Source: Celeribacter halophilus
GTDB taxonomy: Bacteria; Pseudomonadota; Alphaproteobacteria; Rhodobacterales; Rhodobacteraceae
Assembly: GCF_900114135.1 (NCBI RefSeq)
Contig: NZ_FORY01000002.1
Coordinates: 1-64,000, forward strand
DNA: 64,000 nucleotides
Reading direction: 5' to 3'
Shown here: positions 32,718 through 41,526 of the stretch, one piece after another
Position numbering within the stretch: the first letter of the stretch is position 1
How the letters are laid out: every line of letters begins with the position of its first letter
The notes under the pieces: model-generated
The model's input: only the letters and a program-made list of their open reading frames with translations
Told to the model about the DNA's origin: nothing
Databases searched by the model: none
Translations under genes and position numbers: made by a program

Positions 32718-34486
32718 TCCGAACTCTCAGCGCCGGGGTTTTTCACCATGCCGCGATGGTCCACCCAACCGGCCCCAAAGTCCAAACGCACCTTGATGCT
32801 CATTCCATCGACCTCGAACCCGGCTTTGCTTTCGATCTGCGGACCGGGCGCACCTTCGAGATAGGCATACTCGACGGTGTCGATCACGGCAGGATCGGCG
32901 GCCATATACCACGGCGAACTCTCGCTCAAATATCCGTCCACGATAAGGCCGAGACCGGCAAAGGGGTTGGCCGCGTCTGTGGTGGTCGCGGTGATCTCTG
33001 CAAGCGCCTGCTCGGCCTCTGTCTCACGCTCAGGGGAGACAAGGACAAAGCGCGGTGTGGCGTTGATCTTGCCGCCCCCGAGGCCCGTTTGATTGCGCAA
33101 GAGAAGGCGCGCGGCGGAGAGGCCCAGCTTTCCGACAACGCTGCCCTCGGTCACGTTGGCATGTGCCTCGGAAAAGACTGCATTGCCGTCTGACATAGTT
33201 GGGTTGGCTTCGATCAATCCGGCCAGCGTCTTGGCCTCGAAAGCTGCGGCGGCTTGGCCCAGCATCGCGGGCACGCGGGTGAAGGCTCCGAGATCATCGT
33301 TAATCAGGGCTTGGCGGCTGATAGAGAAGATTTTGCCAAAGGTCTCGACTTTGTAGCTTTCGGCCCCTTCGGCAATCGTTCCATATTTGTATTCACCGCC
33401 CTCGTTTACTTTCTCAAGCTCGGGGCCTTCGCCCAGCATCACGGCGGATTTCGCGCGGAAATCGCGGGCCGTGGTTTGGCGTGCGATTTGCTTAATGCCC
33501 GAGGGTGCGGCCTGATAGGCTTTGCGCAATTCACGGTTCACGGCATCGCCCAGAATCAACGGGAAATCAGAGGTTGTATGCAAAGCCCGCGTCACCAGCG
33601 TGTCAACGGTTGCGCCGGTCGTGGAAATCCCGCTGCGACGGAGACAATCGCGCGCCAGGTCGGGGATGGTGAGCCCCGCATATTGACGGGCGGCGGCGGA
33701 AATCTCATGGGTCGGATTTGCGCGGGCAAACAAGGCTTCACCGGCCCGTGTTGCGACAACATCCGGCGCCGTGTGATCCGTGCCGATTTCAACGCGGGCG
33801 CTGCGGGTGCGGGTCTCATTTTGCCGTTGCGCCATTGCCTCAAAGGCTGCGGCACGCGCGGCCTCAACGGTCGCCTCTGCATCGATCTGAGCGTTTGCCC
33901 ACTCGGCTCCGAGGTTTGCGAGTGTGGCAAGGCTGCGGATCTCTCGGTTTGCATCGGCGCGGGTTGCGGTTTCGGTTGTCGTTTCAACCGTGCTCTGGGT
34001 TTCGTTGTTGGGCATGGTGTATTCTCCGTTTCTAAAGTGTGCGGCAGGATCTGCCGGAATCGGCACAATTGAGACCTCAACCGGCGTCCATTTCTCTGCG
34101 GTGCGGACCGTTTGCCCGCCCTCGGTTGTTTCACGCCATTTCTGCACGCTGTATCCGACGCTCAGGCCGCGCAGGGTGCCGTCTGCAATATCGCGCACTA
34201 CGGCGCGGGCGGCTTCATTGCTACGGAACTTAATGCGGGCCCAAAGCCCTTCTGGCCGCACCTCTGCGGCTTCGATCACGCCCAATTGGTCGCGCGTGCT
34301 TTGGTTTTGGTGCCCGTCCAATACCGGCCCACCAATGAGGCGTGACAGGTCAGCCCCTTTGAGGTTCAGCCGCTCAATAAAGCCCGGTCGTGGCGCATCG
34401 GCTCCGGTCGATACAATGGCCTCGACTGTGCGGGCCTCAGCGTTGAGCGTGGAAGGTTTCGGGGAGAGGGCGCGGAGGTGAATCAT
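32714..34486 (-). CDS. Fused prohead protease - major capsid protein
   Basis: 590 aa. Residues about 1-160 form a U35-type prohead protease with GGPVLDGHQ (catalytic His) and TLRGLSVGYSV (catalytic Ser). Residues about 165-235 are a charged, Ala/Glu-rich scaffold-like linker. Residues about 250-590 form a Mu gpT/HK97-type capsid protein (AVMLGEGPELEKVNEGGEY, SISRQALINDDLGAF, RFVLVSPERETEAEQALAE). The fusion is known in some phages and should allow self-cleavage during maturation. It overlaps portal and gpW genes by 4 nt each. Confidence 0.9.
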   Translation of the reverse strand: MIHLRALSPKPSTLNAEARTVEAIVSTGADAPRPGFIERLNLKGADLSRLIGGPVLDGHQNQSTRDQLGVIEAAEVRPEGLWARIKFRSNEAARAVVRDIADGTLRGLSVGYSVQKWRETTEGGQTVRTAEKWTPVEVSIVPIPADPAAHFRNGEYTMPNNETQSTVETTTETATRADANREIRSLATLANLGAEWANAQIDAEATVEAARAAAFEAMAQRQNETRTRSARVEIGTDHTAPDVVATRAGEALFARANPTHEISAAARQYAGLTIPDLARDCLRRSGISTTGATVDTLVTRALHTTSDFPLILGDAVNRELRKAYQAAPSGIKQIARQTTARDFRAKSAVMLGEGPELEKVNEGGEYKYGTIAEGAESYKVETFGKIFSISRQALINDDLGAFTRVPAMLGQAAAAFEAKTLAGLIEANPTMSDGNAVFSEAHANVTEGSVVGKLGLSAARLLLRNQTGLGGGKINATPRFVLVSPERETEAEQALAEITATTTDAANPFAGLGLIVDGYLSESSPWYMAADPAVIDTVEYAYLEGAPGPQIESKAGFEVDGMSIKVRLDFGAGWVDHRGMVKNPGAESSE

Positions 34487-35790
34487 GCGGGCTTTCCTTC
34501 GTCTGTGATTGCCGGATGGGCCGCGCGTTCTTCGTCCACTTCGGCCACATCTCGGCCACGGGCTGCGATAACTTCGGCGCGGCTCTTTAGCCCTGCATCG
34601 ATCGCGGCGATTTCGGCATTGATCTCTTTAAGCGGGTCGATGGTCTCCCATCCGGGGCGCACAAAGCGCACGGCGTGATGATCGGAGAGGGCATTGCTCG
34701 GGATTTCGCCCAACAAAGCGCGGTGATTGATCCACGCGCGCCAGAGTGGGCGCAAAAGCTGCCCCTCGATCAATTGGCGCTGTAACATTTCGGCGCGGCG
34801 TCGGTGCTCCAAAATTCCCACGCGGGACGATGAATAGGACGTTTGCGACAGATCGCCGGAAAGCTGCGCATAGGTCAGGCCGAGGCCCGTGGCGATTTCA
34901 TGCAGTTGCTGCTTCAGGAAAGCCACCTGATCGGAAAGGCCGCTGCCCGGTTGCGCAAATTTCACGTCAGCACCGGGCGGCAAAATGCGGGTTGCACCCG
35001 GTTCAAGTGCCAGATTGACCTCTCCGCCTTCGCCGGTCTCACCGTCAAATCCAGCGTTGCCGCCTTCGGGATCGGTGATAAAGGCCGAGAATAGAGATTG
35101 CGTGCGCAGGTTCATGAGCAAAGCGTCACTTGCCCCGTCGAAATCTGCCAGCTTCAAAAGCACCGGAGACAGCCAAGATATTCCGCGCGCTTGACCCGGA
35201 AAAATCGGGTCGAACACATGCAGGATTTCACTTGCGGAAATGCGGAGCGTTTCCCCATAGGCCGCAAATGGCGCGCCGGGGGCATCCCTGAGAACGTGAT
35301 AGGCGGTCACGGTGTCCTCGGCATCAAATTCAATTCCGGCCACAATGCGCGCACCGTTGCCAAGGTCGCGGGACAAGCTCGGGTCGATCTGGTCGGCGGG
35401 GAGAACTGTGATTTTGAACCCGTCCACACGCGGGTGCAGTCGAACAAATGATTCACCATCGCGCACCACGGCGCGGGCAATCATGGGCAGATATGGCCCT
35501 ATAAGCGCCTCAAAAGCGGCGTTAAGGTCTCGGGCGGTGCTGCGGTCGGGGTGTTGGCTTTGGGCTTGCCAGCCACGCCCCACAAGGGACGCGCACCATG
35601 CTTCCACGGCGCGGGCTGCAATCGGATTGTTCACGGACAGCGCAGAGGCGCGGGCCTTGGCGGGACCACGCGCGGCCAGAGTTGACGCCTGAGGCGCGGC
35701 CAACATGGGCGCACCCTGCCAGCGCCAGCCACCACCCCCGGCTTCGATCTGGCGCTTGAAAAGGCCGGATATGCGGGCTTTGAGGTTCAT
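34483..35790 (-). CDS. Phage portal protein (lambda family)
   Basis: 435 aa. The ATG at 35790 overlaps the preceding stop. Family features are LSVNNPIAARAVEAWCASLVG, VRDGESFVRL, LPADQIDPS, GISWLSPVLLKLADFDGASD, then LTYAQLSGDLSQTSYSSSR. It forms the dodecameric vertex through which DNA enters the head. It is slightly short compared with lambda gpB, which is common in this family. Confidence 0.92.
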   Translation of the reverse strand: MNLKARISGLFKRQIEAGGGGWRWQGAPMLAAPQASTLAARGPAKARASALSVNNPIAARAVEAWCASLVGRGWQAQSQHPDRSTARDLNAAFEALIGPYLPMIARAVVRDGESFVRLHPRVDGFKITVLPADQIDPSLSRDLGNGARIVAGIEFDAEDTVTAYHVLRDAPGAPFAAYGETLRISASEILHVFDPIFPGQARGISWLSPVLLKLADFDGASDALLMNLRTQSLFSAFITDPEGGNAGFDGETGEGGEVNLALEPGATRILPPGADVKFAQPGSGLSDQVAFLKQQLHEIATGLGLTYAQLSGDLSQTSYSSSRVGILEHRRRAEMLQRQLIEGQLLRPLWRAWINHRALLGEIPSNALSDHHAVRFVRPGWETIDPLKEINAEIAAIDAGLKSRAEVIAARGRDVAEVDEERAAHPAITDEGKPA

Positions 35791-36338
35791 TCTTCGCACT
35801 CTGACAGGCGGTAAGAAATCAAAGGCCCGTCAATCAACGCGGCGGTGTCCTCAGCCATTTGTTGGAAGTCAATCAAAAGGCCGGTTGTGCTCACCTTCGG
35901 CATGTTCGCCAGATCGTTAAAAAGATGGGCGGAGACTTCGGGCGCATCGACCTCAGGCAATACAAAGTAGCAGTAGCGAGGACCGAGATCCGCACGCCCG
36001 ACAGATTCCCGCACGGCGTGCATTTGCTCGGCAGTCAGATCGTGCCCCGGCACCTCTGTGACCCCCGGCAAAGCCTCAAGGCGATGTTCCAACGGCCACA
36101 CACAAAGCTCGGCCAGATCGCGCGCACCTTTGCGGGACATGCCGCACGCCAAAACCTTGCCCATAAGTAACATCTGGCAGAACTCACGAAAGCCGTGCAT
36201 GGCGGGGTGAGGCGGCTTGGTTTCGACCGGCGGCATAATACCGGCGATACGAAATTGCCTTTGACTTGCACGCGACGGGCCACCGAAAGCGGCGATGGTC
36301 GCGGCGTTCAGTTTCCGCTCAATTCTCGTTGCATACAT
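35787..36338 (-). CDS. Unknown protein leading the satellite head operon
   Basis: A 183-aa protein starting MYATRIERKLNAATIAAFGG, with MPPVETKPPHPAMHGFREFC, LEHRLEALPGVTEVPGHDLT and LINDF-type hydrophobic stretches later. No domain was recognised. It overlaps the portal gene by ATGA, so it is expressed with the head proteins. It lies next to the repeat array at 36465-36515. Possible roles are a connector, size-redirecting factor or helper-interference protein. None of these is shown by the sequence. Confidence 0.65.
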   Translation of the reverse strand: MYATRIERKLNAATIAAFGGPSRASQRQFRIAGIMPPVETKPPHPAMHGFREFCQMLLMGKVLACGMSRKGARDLAELCVWPLEHRLEALPGVTEVPGHDLTAEQMHAVRESVGRADLGPRYCYFVLPEVDAPEVSAHLFNDLANMPKVSTTGLLIDFQQMAEDTAALIDGPLISYRLSECEE

Positions 36339-36464
36339 GCCCTGACACCTATCTGTGTTATCACTTGCAGATAAGATGCAATCAGCGCAAAAGATGAGTC
36401 AATAAATCTTTTTAATACAATAGTTTATGGAAAATTCCTTACCTTGTATCTTTATGCATTTGCC

Positions 36465-36515
36465 GTGCAGGTTTGTGCAGGTTGGCGCATTTTCCGTGCA
36501 GCTTGGCGCAGGTTT
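36465..36515 (+). repeat. Five tandem GYGCAGSTTK repeats
   Basis: Copies GTGCAGGTTT (36465), GTGCAGGTTG (36475), degenerate GCGCATTTTC (36485), GTGCAGCTTG (36496) and GCGCAGGTTT (36506). The spacing is 10-11 bp, one helical turn, so all lie on one face of the DNA. The array lies in AT-rich sequence between the leftward head operon and a rightward cargo gene. It could be an iteron-type origin or a multimeric regulator site. Confidence 0.65.
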
Positions 36516-36602
36516 TGAAAGGCGATTTTTTTGTGTTTTTCGCCATGATGATACATATATTGTAGGCTGATTTTTGCTGCTTAAGATTTTCAGGAGTGAC
36601 CA

Positions 36603-36848
36603 ATGGGCATTAGAGAGAAGATTCGCGATAGAAATGAACGGTTGGATCACGAGGATGAGTTTTACCGCCAGATTGAAGAAGAGAATAAGGGTCTACCTTT
36701 CCATAAAAGAGCGGGGGTAGGCGGGAACCGTCCATTATCCAGAGAACAACGCAAAGAACAGTTGAAAATCCTGATTTGGGCTGGGGTGTTTGTCCTAGCA
36801 GTCTCTGCTGTCAATTTTTTTGGTAGATGGTTGTTAAGCTACCTATAG
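36603..36848 (+). CDS. Cargo gene: small membrane-anchored protein
   Basis: 81 aa. A charged N-terminal part (MGIREKIRDRNERLDHEDEF, YRQIEEENKGLPFHKRAG) is followed by one transmembrane helix (ILIWAGVFVLAVSAVNFFG) and a short tail. It is transcribed against the head and terminase genes, in AT-rich DNA, after AGGAGTGACCA. Such reversed genes in phages and satellites are often morons affecting the host or competing phages. No family was recognised. Confidence 0.6.
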   Translation: MGIREKIRDRNERLDHEDEFYRQIEEENKGLPFHKRAGVGGNRPLSREQRKEQLKILIWAGVFVLAVSAVNFFGRWLLSYL

Positions 36849-37044
36849 TTTATTTTAAGAGTGATTTCGGTGCTGTGGTAGTTCAGCCAATAGTCACTAT
36901 CTTTCGATACTATCGCAAGAATACCTTAATATGGTTTGGCGTCACCGAATGCGTTTGTAAGCTATAGCTTTGTATTCCGTCTCGTTTATTTGATGCGCAA
37001 AAAGCTCTATAAGGGAACCACGTTTTTTTTCGAAAGGAAAAGCA

Positions 37045-37281
37045 ATGCGAATTGTAGCAAGCGAAAAGCACAACGGCGAAACTATTCAAAAATGGGAATT
37101 TTCAAGTACTGTTTTGCCTCAAAAGGGTGAAACAGTATTTTTTGGAGTTAAGGGGCCGTACGAAGTCACTGAACGTATTTTTCTTTATGAAAAAGAAAGC
37201 GGAGACGACCGACCCGATGTAAATTTGGTAGTGAGAGAAATCCCCAAAGCGTCGGCTAAAAAAGTTCAGGTTCGGTTCTAG
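37045..37281 (+). CDS. Cargo gene: small soluble protein
   Basis: 78 aa, MRIVASEKHNGETIQKWEFS, VFFGVKGPYEVTERIFLYEK and a C-terminus ending SAKKVQVRF. The ribosome binding site is GAAAGGAAAAGCA. No signal or membrane segment; probably an all-beta fold. It is in the same orientation as the 81-aa gene and in similar AT-rich DNA, and converges on the terminase gene 24 bp away. Function unknown. Confidence 0.55.
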   Translation: MRIVASEKHNGETIQKWEFSSTVLPQKGETVFFGVKGPYEVTERIFLYEKESGDDRPDVNLVVREIPKASAKKVQVRF

Positions 37282-37304
37282 AGGATACTAAACCGAGAAA
37301 TTGA

Positions 37305-39080
37305 TTAACGCCCAATCCAGCTTGATTTAAGCACTGGTTTGCGCGGCTTGGCGACAAGCTCGGGCCGCGCAAGCTCGGCACGGCGGCGGTCGGCGTCGAA
37401 ATTCACAATCTGCCGCGCGGCGATTGCATACACCGTGCAATCCAGCGCCTCGGCACGGCGTCCGGGCACGCGCTCAAAACTGCGCACGGGTTGGCCCTTG
37501 CGGTAGCGCACCACGGCGCGCTCTGAGGCCAATTGCTCAAACCATGCTCGGGGCAGATCATCAGAGAAGCGCACGGCTGAGGGTGACATGACGCGCCCGA
37601 ATAGCTGGGTTTTGACGGTATCAACACCGCAAATCCAAATCCTGCCGCCGGTTTTTGTTTTGCCGCCCCGCTCAAGGATAGGGCGGTTTCCGGCCATGCC
37701 CTTGATCGGCACAATCTTGCGGCGGAGTCTTGGCGTTGCAAAGGCCATAACCTCTTTCATAGACGCGCCGTCGCCTGCATCGATACAGGCGGCATCCACG
37801 GCCAGCTTGCCCCCGAGCGCATGGGCAAAGCGGGTGCGCAGCAGATCATCCAGATCACGCCAAAGGCTTTCGTCCTCATAGCTGCCCCAAAGGATTTTAT
37901 GCCCGAGCACCACCATGCCCCCAGCTTCGGTCCAGCCGCAAAACGTGGCCTCTAGTCGGTCGTGCTGCGTGTCTATTCCGACAGTGAGCGCAAGAACGTC
38001 CTCGGGTATCTGGTCAAGCCCGCAAGCCTCGGCACGGGCGGCAAGCTCGTCCTCGGCCAATTCGTCGCCTTCGCCTTTCCATCCTTCGCCCAGAATCGTA
38101 TTCACGAACACTTGCAAAAGCGTCGGATCATCCTTGGCACTCAGGAACTCGGTGGCCAGCTTGCCCCATGAGGCATTGGCGTGTGGTGACACAAGCGCGT
38201 TCAGTTTAAAGCCCGCGTGCCCGCGCACCTCGGGCCGTGTGGCCCGCCAAGCGCCTTTTTGCACAATTTCAGCTTTATGCCGTTCTTCGATCCGCGCGGC
38301 GCAATGCGGGCACCGGAAATATGCCGTTTCTGGTTGCCCTTCGTCCCATTCGATGTTGCGCCATTGAATTTCCGTGAAGGTGCCACACTCGGGGCAAGGC
38401 ACCTCGAACACGCGGGCGTCACTTTTGCCGTAGGCGCGTATAACGTGGCTTGTTTCTTCAAAGGTCGGTGTGCTTCCCATGATGATCCGACGATCAGGGA
38501 AAGACAGGGTGCGGCGCTCGGCCAGCGTGATCGGGCTACCTTCCTGCGTTTGTTCCATCGCGTCGGCTTCATCGATCACCAGCACGCGCACGTTATGGCG
38601 GCGCAGGTTGCGGGGAGACTTGGCGGCCACCACCTTGAGCGAACCGCCCGGAAAGCGGCGGCTTAGAAGCGTATTGCGCCCCGCTTCGTCCTGTTCTTCG
38701 GATAGGGCAGACGCCACCATAGGCGAGGCGGAGAATGTCGGCTCAAGGTCGGATACCACGAAATCCCGCGCGTCGGCCTCGGTCGGCAATAGGGCAAGGA
38801 TCGGCGCGGGATCATTCGAGACAAAAGAAGCGACGGTTGACGCCAAGAGCATCGAATAGCCAATGCGCACGGATTTCACGACAGTGACCCGCTCATAACG
38901 CGGATCACCCATGCAGTCCGCAATCTCTTTCTGGAAAGGCCAAAGCTCCACCGGCCCCGGCTGCGCACTCACGCCCTCGGGCAAGCGGATTTCCGACTCT
39001 ACCCATTCAGACAGGCGTAGCCTTTGCGGCGGGATCAACGCTTTGAGCGCCTCTCGGCGGATCTGGTCAATCAGTGCCAT
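37305..39080 (-). CDS. terL: Terminase large subunit (GpA family)
   Basis: A 591-aa packaging motor. The ATPase Walker A-like loop is VTVVKSVRIGYSM and Walker B is VRVLVIDEADAME. A zinc-binding insertion (CPECGTF and FRCPHCAARIEE) is followed by nuclease residues in LTVGIDTQHDRLEATF and ACIDAGDGASM. Typical length for the lambda gpA/phage P21 family. It overlaps the small subunit gene by 14 nt. Confidence 0.93.
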   Translation of the reverse strand: MALIDQIRREALKALIPPQRLRLSEWVESEIRLPEGVSAQPGPVELWPFQKEIADCMGDPRYERVTVVKSVRIGYSMLLASTVASFVSNDPAPILALLPTEADARDFVVSDLEPTFSASPMVASALSEEQDEAGRNTLLSRRFPGGSLKVVAAKSPRNLRRHNVRVLVIDEADAMEQTQEGSPITLAERRTLSFPDRRIIMGSTPTFEETSHVIRAYGKSDARVFEVPCPECGTFTEIQWRNIEWDEGQPETAYFRCPHCAARIEERHKAEIVQKGAWRATRPEVRGHAGFKLNALVSPHANASWGKLATEFLSAKDDPTLLQVFVNTILGEGWKGEGDELAEDELAARAEACGLDQIPEDVLALTVGIDTQHDRLEATFCGWTEAGGMVVLGHKILWGSYEDESLWRDLDDLLRTRFAHALGGKLAVDAACIDAGDGASMKEVMAFATPRLRRKIVPIKGMAGNRPILERGGKTKTGGRIWICGVDTVKTQLFGRVMSPSAVRFSDDLPRAWFEQLASERAVVRYRKGQPVRSFERVPGRRAEALDCTVYAIAARQIVNFDADRRRAELARPELVAKPRKPVLKSSWIGR

Positions 39081-39579
39081 GCTCTGCCCCTTCCTGTGCG
39101 GCTTCGGTCAAAGCCTCTCTGAGAAGCGCGTCAAGCTCGGCCACGTCCTCCGAGGTCAGGTGCCCCAGCCGTTGCCGGATCTTTGAGGACACGGCCAGAA
39201 CCCGCGAACGAACGCCCCTGAGCACGTCAGCCCATTCCCGAGTCACGGCGTCGGCTTCGATCAACTCACCGCGCGCCTTGGCGTTCTTGAGCGCCTGAGC
39301 GTCGGCCTGTTCCTTCGCGAGGCGAGCCCTCTGGGCTGTTAACGTGGTGACGTGTTCTTCACCGCCCCGGCCTGAGGCGGTGCCCCTCAGGTGCGCGCAA
39401 TAGCCCGACACGGTTGCTGTGAGGTCCCATGCGTCGCGGCCACAATGCACCGCAATGCCCTTGCGTTTAAGCTCTGTGAGAACTGCGGGTGTGACCCCGA
39501 GCAAGGCGCAAAGGCCCGCACCGTCAATGCGATGCGCCGGCGCGTCACCTTCTAGCGGTAATTCTTGCACAATTCTCAT
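39067..39579 (-). CDS. terS: Terminase small subunit (Nu1-like)
   Basis: 170 aa. The N-terminal HTH (HRIDGAGLCALLGVTPAVLTE) is the DNA-recognition part. The central helix LTAQRARLAKEQADAQALKN and the end TREWADVLRGVRSRVLAVSS are typical of Nu1-type proteins (DUF1441-like). It recognises the satellite's own pac or cos site. Having its own TerS and TerL distinguishes this element from satellites that only redirect helper packaging. Confidence 0.85.
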   Translation of the reverse strand: MRIVQELPLEGDAPAHRIDGAGLCALLGVTPAVLTELKRKGIAVHCGRDAWDLTATVSGYCAHLRGTASGRGGEEHVTTLTAQRARLAKEQADAQALKNAKARGELIEADAVTREWADVLRGVRSRVLAVSSKIRQRLGHLTSEDVAELDALLREALTEAAQEGAEHGTD

Positions 39580-39678
39580 AGGTATTTGACCCCATTACAT
39601 TTTTTTGCGGAGCTTTACACGTCGCGCCTTCGCCCCCCGCATACGTTCAGCGCCAGAAGGACCCACGGCGCAGCGCAA

Positions 39679-39939
39679 TCAGGCCCGCCCTGCCGGTCCT
39701 CTGACGACTGCGGCGACGAAATCCAGCGCGGGCAGGGCTTCGAGCCTGTCAGCGGCGTTGACCATGCGTTCAATCGTGGCCTGTGGCCCATAGGTTGCCG
39801 TCATGGCTGCGACGATTTCAGCGTGAAACCCTGCGAGGATAGCCGCGTGCGGCATCCCATCGGCGTGCAGTCGATCACGCAAGGCGCGCAATTCGGTCGC
39901 GGCTTGTTCGGCTTCGGTGGTGTCCGGTGTCTGTGACAT
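39679..39939 (-). CDS. Small helical protein of the satellite
   Basis: 86 aa, mostly helix: MSQTPDTTEAEQAATELRAL, HAAILAGFHAEIVAAMTATY. It is located between the HTH protein and terS, 12 bp from the former. No recognised family. Similar small Ala-rich ORFs occur in Rhodobacterales prophages. Confidence 0.55.
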   Translation of the reverse strand: MSQTPDTTEAEQAATELRALRDRLHADGMPHAAILAGFHAEIVAAMTATYGPQATIERMVNAADRLEALPALDFVAAVVRGPAGRA

Positions 39940-39951
39940 GCGGTAATCCTC

Positions 39952-40773
39952 TTAGGCTGTGGCGCTGTGCGCGATGTAGGTCGGGGCAACACGGGCCGCC
40001 TTGCGGGCCAGACCCCATGCAACAAACCGCTCGGCCATCATCGTAGCCGTGCCGTTGTGTTCGCTGGGGGGTGTCTTCCACGGCAGGTCAAACCCGTCTT
40101 GGCCGTGTTGGCGGATGATATCGGCAAAGGCTGAGAGGCTCGGCAGGTCACGGCGTTCCAGCCATTGCGTCCATTCCCGCTCAAAGTCAGATCCGACAGG
40201 CACAAACGCCCTCAGGTGTGCCATTGGCCGTGAGCTTGGCGGGTTGTCGAGCCTCGCGCGCGCATCCGTGCGCGTATTGGTTATATTTTTAGTTATATTA
40301 CGGGAAAGCTCACTAGTGACCCCTTTTTTTGTCATGAATGACCCCTTTTCGGTCTGCGGATTCCTGTTTAAAGGCTCACTTGTGAACCCTTTTTTCTGGC
40401 CCGTTTCTGCACCCTTTTCAGGGGTGTCTGCGGGCATATCATCGGCAGTTTCGACCTTGGGTTTAGACGTGCGGAAGGGCACGACATTGCGCGGCATAAG
40501 AAGGCTGTAGCGGGTATGATTGCCCCGCCCTCGGCCTTCGGTGCGGTGAAGCAAGCGGGCTTGGCAAAGCGCCTTGATTGCGCGTTTGACTGCGGCCTCA
40601 GAAATTCCGAGGAACTCGGCCAGCGTCGGCACAGAAGGGCAGATCAGGCCAGTGTCACGGTTGGCGAACTGGACGGCCATAGCCGAGGCAATATTTTTGG
40701 CGGTGGCGGTTACATCGGCCCTTAGAGCCAATTTAAGCCAGATCAGCGGGTGAACGGTCGCGGCATTATGCAT
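39952..40773 (-). CDS. HTH replication-type protein of the satellite
   Basis: 273 aa. The N-terminal winged HTH (CPSVPTLAEFLGISEAAVKRAIKALCQARLL) is that of helix_turn_helix_36-type phage proteins, often replication initiators of the lambda O kind. A polar linker follows, then a C-terminal part FEREWTQWLERRDLP. It is probably the element's replication initiator or regulator. It overlaps the upstream small gene by 8 nt. Confidence 0.7.
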   Translation of the reverse strand: MHNAATVHPLIWLKLALRADVTATAKNIASAMAVQFANRDTGLICPSVPTLAEFLGISEAAVKRAIKALCQARLLHRTEGRGRGNHTRYSLLMPRNVVPFRTSKPKVETADDMPADTPEKGAETGQKKGFTSEPLNRNPQTEKGSFMTKKGVTSELSRNITKNITNTRTDARARLDNPPSSRPMAHLRAFVPVGSDFEREWTQWLERRDLPSLSAFADIIRQHGQDGFDLPWKTPPSEHNGTATMMAERFVAWGLARKAARVAPTYIAHSATA

Positions 40774-40990
40774 GGCTCACCTCCCCAACAAAGTTACTGT
40801 TAAGGCTTGCCGCCGGAATGGCTTTGCGGTAATTTGAGGCCAGAAAACGAGCCGTTTTCCTAAGCGATTTGACCTCGGTTGCGCCCGCCAGCGCACCGGG
40901 GTTTTTTCGTGTCTTACGCGACTCGGGCGGCTCGGGCTGTGCGGGGTTTGTACGCAAATGGCGCGCCAAAGCAGGGTTTGTTCCTGCCAT
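40766..40990 (-). CDS. Possible small basic protein beside attR
   Basis: 74 aa starting at Met 40990 (MAGTNPALARHLRTNPAQPE). It is basic and ends LASNYRKAIPAASLNSNFVG. A longer frame begins inside the tRNA gene and is unlikely to be used. Weak ribosome binding site. It overlaps the HTH gene by 8 nt, which supports expression. Confidence 0.4.
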   Translation of the reverse strand: MAGTNPALARHLRTNPAQPEPPESRKTRKNPGALAGATEVKSLRKTARFLASNYRKAIPAASLNSNFVGEVSHA

Positions 40991-41056
40991 GTTCTGCCAT
41001 TTTGCGACGGGCGGAAAATCTTGTGTTCCGTAAGTCGCTGTTTTTGTGGGATTTTG

Positions 41057-41131
<75 letters not shown>

Positions 41132-41364
41132 GCCGGGTGCGTTGGTGTGTCACCGTTGCTGTGGGCGGCTAATTAGACGTGATCGGGCGGGGGCGCAAGC
41201 GGATTTTCGAGAAAATTTTGCATCTGGGCAAAGTTTCTTTCTTCCGCCCTGTTTCCAAGCGGGCGGGCGCGGGTCTTGGCCGGTGCGCGGTGGCGTGGGG
41301 AAACCCTAGTGTGCCATGCCTCTAAGGCTGGACGGGGCGCGGTGCTTTGGCTACATGGGGAGCC

Positions 41365-41517
41365 ATGAAAGACAAGACTGATCCCAAACGGAACCCCGGA
41401 AAACCGGAGAATGCCCGCGAAGACAGGCTAAAGGCGGCTCTGAAGGCCAATCTTCAGCGACGCAAGGCACAGGCGCGTGCGCGAAAAGCAATCGACAAGA
41501 CCGATAAAGACGAGTGA
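41365..41517 (+). CDS. Small charged protein upstream of murA
   Basis: 50 aa: MKDKTDPKRNPGKPENARED, RLKAALKANLQRRKAQARAR, KAIDKTDKDE. Very basic and helical. Located 9 bp before murA with good coding character; I recall the same small ORF in front of murA in other Rhodobacteraceae. Function unknown; perhaps RNA- or ribosome-associated from its charge. Confidence 0.65.
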   Translation: MKDKTDPKRNPGKPENAREDRLKAALKANLQRRKAQARARKAIDKTDKDE

Positions 41518-41526
41518 GGCAAGGGC

